10,221 nucleotides of DNA from Actinomycetota bacterium (GTDB lineage: Bacteria; Actinomycetota; Thermoleophilia; Gaiellales; Gaiellaceae): the NCBI GenBank assembly GCA_013697465.1, contig JACCWU010000069.1, positions 1 through 10,221 of the forward strand. Direction: 5' to 3'. Under the pieces are notes generated by a model that did not search any database, had not been told where the DNA came from, and worked only from the letters and a program-made list of their open reading frames with translations. Shown here piece by piece: positions 7,334-10,221 of this stretch. How positions within the stretch are numbered: position 1 is the first letter of the stretch; every line of letters begins with the position of its first letter. Both the position numbers and the translations under genes were made by a program.

Positions 7334-7363
7334 ATGCTAAAGGCGTGCGAGTGCGCACGTCCA
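7334..7363 (-). promoter_or_regulatory. Candidate promoter of the acyl-CoA operon (leaderless)
   Basis: On the minus strand TGGACG (7363-7358, 4 of 6 to TTGACA), an 18-nt spacer and TAGCAT (7339-7334, fits TANNNT) are followed by 8 nt and then the dehydrogenase ATG. A transcript starting about 7 nt after the -10 box would begin essentially at the start codon, matching the absence of a Shine-Dalgarno. Seen only as motif matches. Confidence 0.35.
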
Positions 7364-7549
7364 TTACAGCGACGCGCTCGCGTAACTTAGAAGGTGTAGA
7401 ACGTTCGAGCTGTTCGCCCAGAAGCCGCGGCCATTCCGGTTTTGGCACGTCAGTCGTGCGCGGGTACTCGTGCAGGTGAACACCGGTTCTCCCGCTCTTG
7501 TCGAGCACGCGTCGGCGAACATCGCGCTCGCGTCACGACAGCGCCAGAC
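7364..7549 (-). pseudogene. Out-of-frame 3' remnant of the secreted Cys-pair protein
   Basis: After the TTTT run, the frame displaced by one base reads 61 residues from VWRCRDASAM to a TAA at 7366-7364. It contains VFTCTSTRARLTC followed by QNRNGRGFW. This aligns without gaps to residues 96-117 of the upstream frame (VITCWSRRAGVTC, then KHYEGLSFW): V, T, C, S, R, A, T, C, G, F and W are identical. An accidental frame would not be expected to repeat the protein's own module, so this is taken as the true C-terminal end of the same gene. It would add cysteines 214, 225, 236 and 245 to a restored 271-aa product. Its stop directly adjoins the candidate -35 box of the acyl-CoA operon, 38 nt before the dehydrogenase ATG, so little of the apparent 207-bp intergenic stretch is really non-coding. 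Confidence 0.65.
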
Positions 7550-8180
7550 AAAACGTGCGGCCGTTGGCAAGCAAACGAAATCCGCCCGGAGTGAAGCCAA
7601 TGGCCTGCTCCCTGCGCCCGTGGCCACCGCGTCGTCCTTCATCGGCGTGGGCGACGCCGAGTACGAGGCCGTCGGCTGATCGCCAGCACTTGAGAATCGG
7701 GGCTGCTGGCCCGAGGTTGTCTCGATCGACTCCGCATCGAATCCCATGCGCAGTTCGGAACAGCGGATGCACGTTAGGTGGGAACCCCGGCGAGTCCCAG
7801 AAGATGCGGTAACCGCGCTGGCGTCCGAGCCAGAACGAAAGGCCCTCATAGTGCTTACACGTGACGCCTGCCCGGCGGCTCCAGCATGTGATGACGGCGG
7901 CATCGCTCGTGTAGAAGACTTCACCGACGCGTAGCACTCTCTGAGCGGACCCGCGGAATCCTCGGAAGTCGTTCGAGTATCCCTTTCTCACGTCGGTGTC
8001 GCCGAACACACCGGTGAAGCGCAGCCAGAAGCCGTCGCTTGGTCTCATGCACAGAAAGGCACCGCTCATGGTGCAGTACGTGGCATTGCCTGGTGTCTTG
8101 AACACCCACTGCTCGGTTGACGCAGAGGCTGGCATCACCTGGACGAGCACGGCCACGGCGAGGATCGCGAGTCGCCTCAC
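7533..8180 (-). CDS. Secreted Cys-pair repeat protein, frameshifted 5' portion
   Basis: A 215-aa reading frame for an exported protein of unknown function, resembling actinobacterial secreted DUF6636-type proteins (family name from memory, not searched). Residues 1-20 form a signal peptide (Arg-Arg, hydrophobic core, PASA cleavage site). The mature part contains repeated Cys-pair modules ending in an aromatic Gly-Phe-Trp-like strand: Cys36/Cys44 with GFWLRF, Cys99/Cys108 with SFWLG, and Cys149/Cys165 with GLVLG. The last six residues (211-215 plus stop, after NGRTF) look foreign. Skipping one T in the TTTT run at 7553-7550 joins frame to VWRCRDASAM and a further repeat, giving a 271-aa protein with 10 cysteines where this frame has 7. 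The gene is thus probably a recent frameshift pseudogene, an assembly error, or, less likely, programmed +1 shifting. GTG start at 8180, chosen for the signal peptide. Function unknown. Confidence 0.7.
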   Translation of the reverse strand: MRRLAILAVAVLVQVMPASASTEQWVFKTPGNATYCTMSGAFLCMRPSDGFWLRFTGVFGDTDVRKGYSNDFRGFRGSAQRVLRVGEVFYTSDAAVITCWSRRAGVTCKHYEGLSFWLGRQRGYRIFWDSPGFPPNVHPLFRTAHGIRCGVDRDNLGPAAPILKCWRSADGLVLGVAHADEGRRGGHGRREQAIGFTPGGFRLLANGRTFCLALS

Positions 8181-8189
8181 AGCCTGCTT

Positions 8190-8218
8190 CTACTAGCTCG
8201 CGCGACCTGCTCCGTCAA
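8190..8218 (-). promoter_or_regulatory. Candidate promoter of the secreted protein gene (leaderless)
   Basis: On the minus strand TTGACG (8218-8213, 5 of 6 to consensus), a 17-nt spacer and TAGTAG (8195-8190) are followed by 9 nt and the GTG at 8180. Only a weak AGAAG lies between box and start, so a leaderless or nearly leaderless transcript is likely. Confidence 0.4.
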
Positions 8219-8274
8219 TGGTGTCGTGTGCGGCGTCGCGCAGCCGGCGATGCCGGGGGCGGCAACCGCCGAGC

Positions 8275-8291
8275 CTTAAGAACCGGTTAGC
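8275..8291. promoter_or_regulatory. Candidate palindromic operator AACCGGTT
   Basis: A perfect 8-bp palindrome AACCGGTT (8281-8288) follows CTTAAG (8275-8280, also palindromic) and ends 6 bp before the -35 box of livG. The core fits AACNNGTT, the centre of the KstR operator consensus TNNAACNNGTTNNA, but both outer bases mismatch. A TetR-type repressor site is possible; the regulator is not in the window. Confidence 0.25.
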
Positions 8292-8294
8292 CGA

Positions 8295-8324
8295 TTGCCA
8301 GGGTCGGCTGCGCCCGTTTAGGGT
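8295..8324 (+). promoter_or_regulatory. Candidate promoter of livGFH (near-leaderless)
   Basis: TTGCCA (8295-8300, 5 of 6 to TTGACA), an 18-nt spacer and TAGGGT (8319-8324) stand 9 nt before the livG ATG at 8334. There is no Shine-Dalgarno between box and ATG, and a start 7-8 nt after the -10 box would leave at most a 2-3 nt leader. The hairpin GGCGG-CAA-CCGCC (8258-8270) lies further upstream with no T-run. Confidence 0.45.
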
Positions 8325-8333
8325 TGTGCGCCG

Positions 8334-9098
8334 ATGGCCCTCCTCGCGGTCCGGGACGTCACGCTCCGCTTCGGAGGCATCGTCGCGCTCGACGGGGTCT
8401 CCTTCGACGTCGAGCCAGGCCACATCTCCGGGCTGATCGGCCCGAACGGCGCGGGCAAGACGACGGCGTTCAACGTCATCACGCGCCTGTACAAGCCAGA
8501 CTCCGGGACGGTCGACTTCGACGGTGAGTCGCTCCTCGGCTCCCCGGCGTACCGGATCGTCCACAAGGGCATCGCGCGCACGTTTCAGAACATCCAGCTG
8601 TTCCGCACGATGTCCGTGCTCGAGAACGTGCTCGTGGGGGCGCACTCGCGCGGATGGAGGGCCGGCGAGCAGGAGGCGCTCGAGGCGCTCGACGTCGTCG
8701 GGCTGCGCGAGCGCGCCCACTTTCCCGCGGCGGCATTGCCATACGGAACGCAAAAGCGCGTGGAGCTCGCTCGCGCGCTCGTCGCGAAGCCGCGCCTCCT
8801 CCTGCTCGACGAGCCGGCGGGCGGGCTGAACCACACCGAGGTGGCCGACCTCGGCGTGTTCGTCACGAAGATCCGCGACGAATTCGAACTCACGGTGCTG
8901 CTCGTCGAGCACCACATGAACCTCGTCATGTCGATCTCGGATCATGTGAACGTCCTGAGCTTCGGCCGGAAGATCGCCGACGGCACGCCCGCGGAGGTGC
9001 AGGCGGATCCCGCGGTGATCGAGGCCTACCTCGGGAGCGACGAGGAGGCAGAGCCGCCGGCGCAGGACACGGCTCTGGAAGCCGAGGGGCAAGAGTGA
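8334..9098 (+). CDS. livG: HAAT-family ABC importer ATP-binding protein LivG
   Basis: A 254-aa cytoplasmic ATPase subunit of a branched-chain-amino-acid-type importer; the family also carries other amino acids, urea, and aromatic or short carboxylic acids. Walker A GPNGAGKT is at 36-43, the Q-loop ARTFQNIQLF at 81-90 (Gln85), the signature LPYGTQKRVELARAL at 135-149, Walker B LLLLDEPAGGLN at 155-166 and the H-loop VEHHM at 191-195. The signature departs from LSGGQ, but LxYGxQRR is normal for LivG. The extended GSPAYRIVHKGIARTFQ segment distinguishes LivG from LivF. After the family's C-terminal VIEAYLG comes an acidic tail of about 20 residues. The ATG lies 9 nt after a promoter-like -10 box, suggesting a leaderless mRNA. 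First gene of the unit; its TGA overlaps the livF GTG. It is divergent from the secreted-protein gene and, beyond it, the acyl-CoA operon, so the cargo may be a carboxylic acid used there (inference). Confidence 0.93.
   Translation: MALLAVRDVTLRFGGIVALDGVSFDVEPGHISGLIGPNGAGKTTAFNVITRLYKPDSGTVDFDGESLLGSPAYRIVHKGIARTFQNIQLFRTMSVLENVLVGAHSRGWRAGEQEALEALDVVGLRERAHFPAAALPYGTQKRVELARALVAKPRLLLLDEPAGGLNHTEVADLGVFVTKIRDEFELTVLLVEHHMNLVMSISDHVNVLSFGRKIADGTPAEVQADPAVIEAYLGSDEEAEPPAQDTALEAEGQE
9084..9089 (+). promoter_or_regulatory. Ribosome binding site of livF
   Basis: GAGGGG is followed by 5 nt (CAAGA) and GTG at 9095. It lies in the last codons of livG and supports the GTG start, against much longer in-frame upstream readings. 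Confidence 0.65.
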
Positions 9099-9805
9099 CC
9101 ACCCTCCTCGAGCTGGACGACGTCGAGGCGCGTTACGGCCCCGTCCAGGCGCTGCACGGCGTCTCGCTGACGGTCGCCGAGGGAGAGGTCGTCGCGGTGC
9201 TCGGGGCGAACGGCGCGGGCAAGACCACGACGCTGCGTGCGATCTCCGGCACGGTCTCACGCAGCGGGGCGATCGAGCTGGGCGGGAAGATGCTCAAAGG
9301 GGGCCCGGAGGCCGCCGCCCGCGCGGGAATCGCGCACGTCCCGGAAGGCCGCGGCACCTTCGTCGAGCTGAGCGTGAACGAGAACCTCCGGCTCGGCGCC
9401 TACACGCGCCGCGACCGCCGCACCACGAAAGAGGACATCAGCCGCGTCGCCCAGTACTTCCCGTGGATGGAGGACCGCGGCGGCCAGCGCGCCGGAACGC
9501 TCTCGGGCGGGGAGCAGCAGATGCTCGCGCTCGGCCGCGCGCTCATGAGCCGCCCGCGGCTGCTCCTCCTCGACGAGCCGTCTCTCGGCCTCGCGCCCAT
9601 GGTCGTCCGCGAGTTCTTCCGGATCGTGCGCGAGCTCAACGAGAAGGATGGCCTTACGGTGCTCGTCGTCGAGCAGGACGCACGCATCGCGCTGTCGAGC
9701 TCGAGCCGCGCGTACGTGCTCGAGGTCGGCCGGGTCGCGCTCTCCGGGGCGAGCGACGCGCTTCGCGACGACGAGTCGGTCCGACGGAGCTACCTGGGCT
9801 ACTGA
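9095..9805 (+). CDS. livF: HAAT-family ABC importer ATP-binding protein LivF
   Basis: A 236-aa second ATPase subunit, the usual LivF length (about 233-240), expected to pair with LivG under the LivH/LivM permeases. Walker A GANGAGKT is at 37-44, signature LSGGEQQMLALGRAL at 136-150 and Walker B LLLLDEPSLGLAP at 156-168. GIAHVPEGRGTFVELSVNENL (78-98) is the LivF hallmark. The H-loop position reads VEQDA (Gln194 in place of His), which is normal for LivF and not a defect. GTG start overlapping the livG stop (GTGA), with GAGGGG 5 nt upstream; the same frame is open far upstream, but that is shadow over livG. The stop overlaps the livH ATG by 1 nt (TGATG), so livG, livF and livH look translationally coupled. 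Confidence 0.94.
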   Translation: MTTLLELDDVEARYGPVQALHGVSLTVAEGEVVAVLGANGAGKTTTLRAISGTVSRSGAIELGGKMLKGGPEAAARAGIAHVPEGRGTFVELSVNENLRLGAYTRRDRRTTKEDISRVAQYFPWMEDRGGQRAGTLSGGEQQMLALGRALMSRPRLLLLDEPSLGLAPMVVREFFRIVRELNEKDGLTVLVVEQDARIALSSSSRAYVLEVGRVALSGASDALRDDESVRRSYLGY

Positions 9806-10221
9806 TGGTCGTCGCCGCCTTCGCCGACTTCATGCAGCAGGTGGTGTCCGGCCTCGCGTCGGGCGGGGTCTACGCGTCGCTCGCGCTTGCCCTCGTGATC
9901 ATCCATCGCTCGACAGGCGTCATCAACTTCGCGCAGGGCGAGATGGCGACCCTGTGCACGTACATCGCCTGGACGCTCACGGTGAACCACGGCTGGGACT
10001 ACTGGCCCGCCTTCGTCGTCACACTGCTGTTCTCGTTTGGCTTCGGGGTCGTGACGCACCGGGTCGTGATCCGGCCCGTCGAGCGGGGCAACGTGCTGCG
10101 GATCGTCATCGTCACGATCGGGCTCCTGATCGCGATCAACGGCTTCGTCGTCTGGCAGTGGAGCGGAGAGCCGCAGGCGCTTCAGAGCCCGTTCGGATCG
10201 GACACGTTCGATGTCGGAGGC
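9805..10221 (+). CDS. livH: HAAT-family ABC importer permease LivH, 3' partial
   Basis: The first 139 residues of an inner-membrane permease of the LivH type; the frame is open at the right edge, and the full family length is about 290-300 aa. The diagnostic N-terminus is present: MQQVVSGLASGGVYASLALA (10-29), then STGVINFAQGEMATL (36-50), the segment most conserved among LivH homologues. Hydrophobic stretches suggest membrane segments at about 14-33, 47-60, 68-82 and 104-122. The start is the ATG overlapping the livF stop (TGATG); an internal ATG at 9832 (Met10) would also give a typical LivH N-terminus and cannot be excluded, since neither has a clear Shine-Dalgarno. livM and a periplasmic binding protein would be expected just beyond the edge but are not seen. 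Confidence 0.92.
   Translation, partial: MVVAAFADFMQQVVSGLASGGVYASLALALVIIHRSTGVINFAQGEMATLCTYIAWTLTVNHGWDYWPAFVVTLLFSFGFGVVTHRVVIRPVERGNVLRIVIVTIGLLIAINGFVVWQWSGEPQALQSPFGSDTFDVGG

Noticed and set aside
7326..7364. Upstream ATG (7364-7362) as start of the large dehydrogenase subunit
   Set aside because: It would add 13 residues not typical of the family, and this ATG lies against the candidate -35 box and the stop of the frameshifted gene; neither ATG has an SD.
8258..8270. GGCGG-CAA-CCGCC hairpin as a terminator of a divergent transcript
   Set aside because: A 5-bp stem without a T-run between two divergent promoters; this occurs easily by chance at this GC content.
8193..9260. Long 355-aa open frame on the minus strand opposite livG/livF
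   Set aside because: Arg/Ala/His-rich with no recognisable motif; it lies fully antisense to two genes with complete ABC ATPase motifs. A typical GC-rich shadow frame.
9288..9300. LivF H-loop His replaced by Gln as a sign of an inactive ATPase
   Set aside because: VEQ at this position (about 9671-9679) is the normal state for LivF proteins, so it is not a defect.

Overview
The window is GC-rich, almost fully coding DNA. It most likely comes from a high-GC actinobacterium, possibly of the Thermoleophilia (Solirubrobacterales/Gaiellales) type. That placement is inferred from base composition, the frequent GTG starts, the apparently leaderless promoters, and the style of the secreted phosphoesterase and Cys-pair proteins. 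No rRNA or other phylogenetic marker is present.

Layout: (1) 1-1092 (+), the 3' part of a secreted Calx-beta/metallophosphoesterase gene, running off the left edge. (2) 1097-7325 (-), a compact six-gene acyl-CoA catabolism operon, read right to left: acyl-CoA dehydrogenase (ACAD) large subunit, ACAD-like small subunit, AMP-forming acyl-CoA synthetase, enoyl-CoA hydratase, quinone-oxidoreductase-like MDR protein, short-chain dehydrogenase (SDR). The junctions are a 1-nt overlap, a 1-nt gap, a 0-nt gap, 113 nt, and a 4-nt overlap. The single long junction is filled by a 106-bp element bounded by 12-bp inverted repeats, with hairpins inside. (3) 7364-8180 (-), a gene for a secreted Cys-pair-repeat protein that appears frameshifted at a run of four T. 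The first part reads as 215 aa; a 61-aa tail lies in another frame and contains a clear further copy of the repeat. (4) 8334-10221 (+), divergent livG-livF-livH of a branched-chain-amino-acid-type (HAAT) ABC importer. livH runs off the right edge, and no substrate-binding protein or livM is visible.

How they fit together: the synthetase would activate a carboxylic acid, the ACAD pair would form the 2-enoyl-CoA, the hydratase would add water, and the NAD-type SDR could oxidise the hydroxyl. No thiolase or ETF gene is in the window. The divergent importer could supply the substrate, which the sequence does not identify; a link between importer and operon is inference from proximity only.

The points most worth a second look are the frameshifted secreted gene, the palindromic element in the hydratase/MDR junction, and the three transcription-unit starts, each with a -35/-10 pair placed 8-9 nt before the start codon, suggesting leaderless mRNAs. 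I found no CRISPR array, tRNA, rRNA, transposase gene or clear factor-independent terminator, and no obvious novel defence or biosynthetic system.
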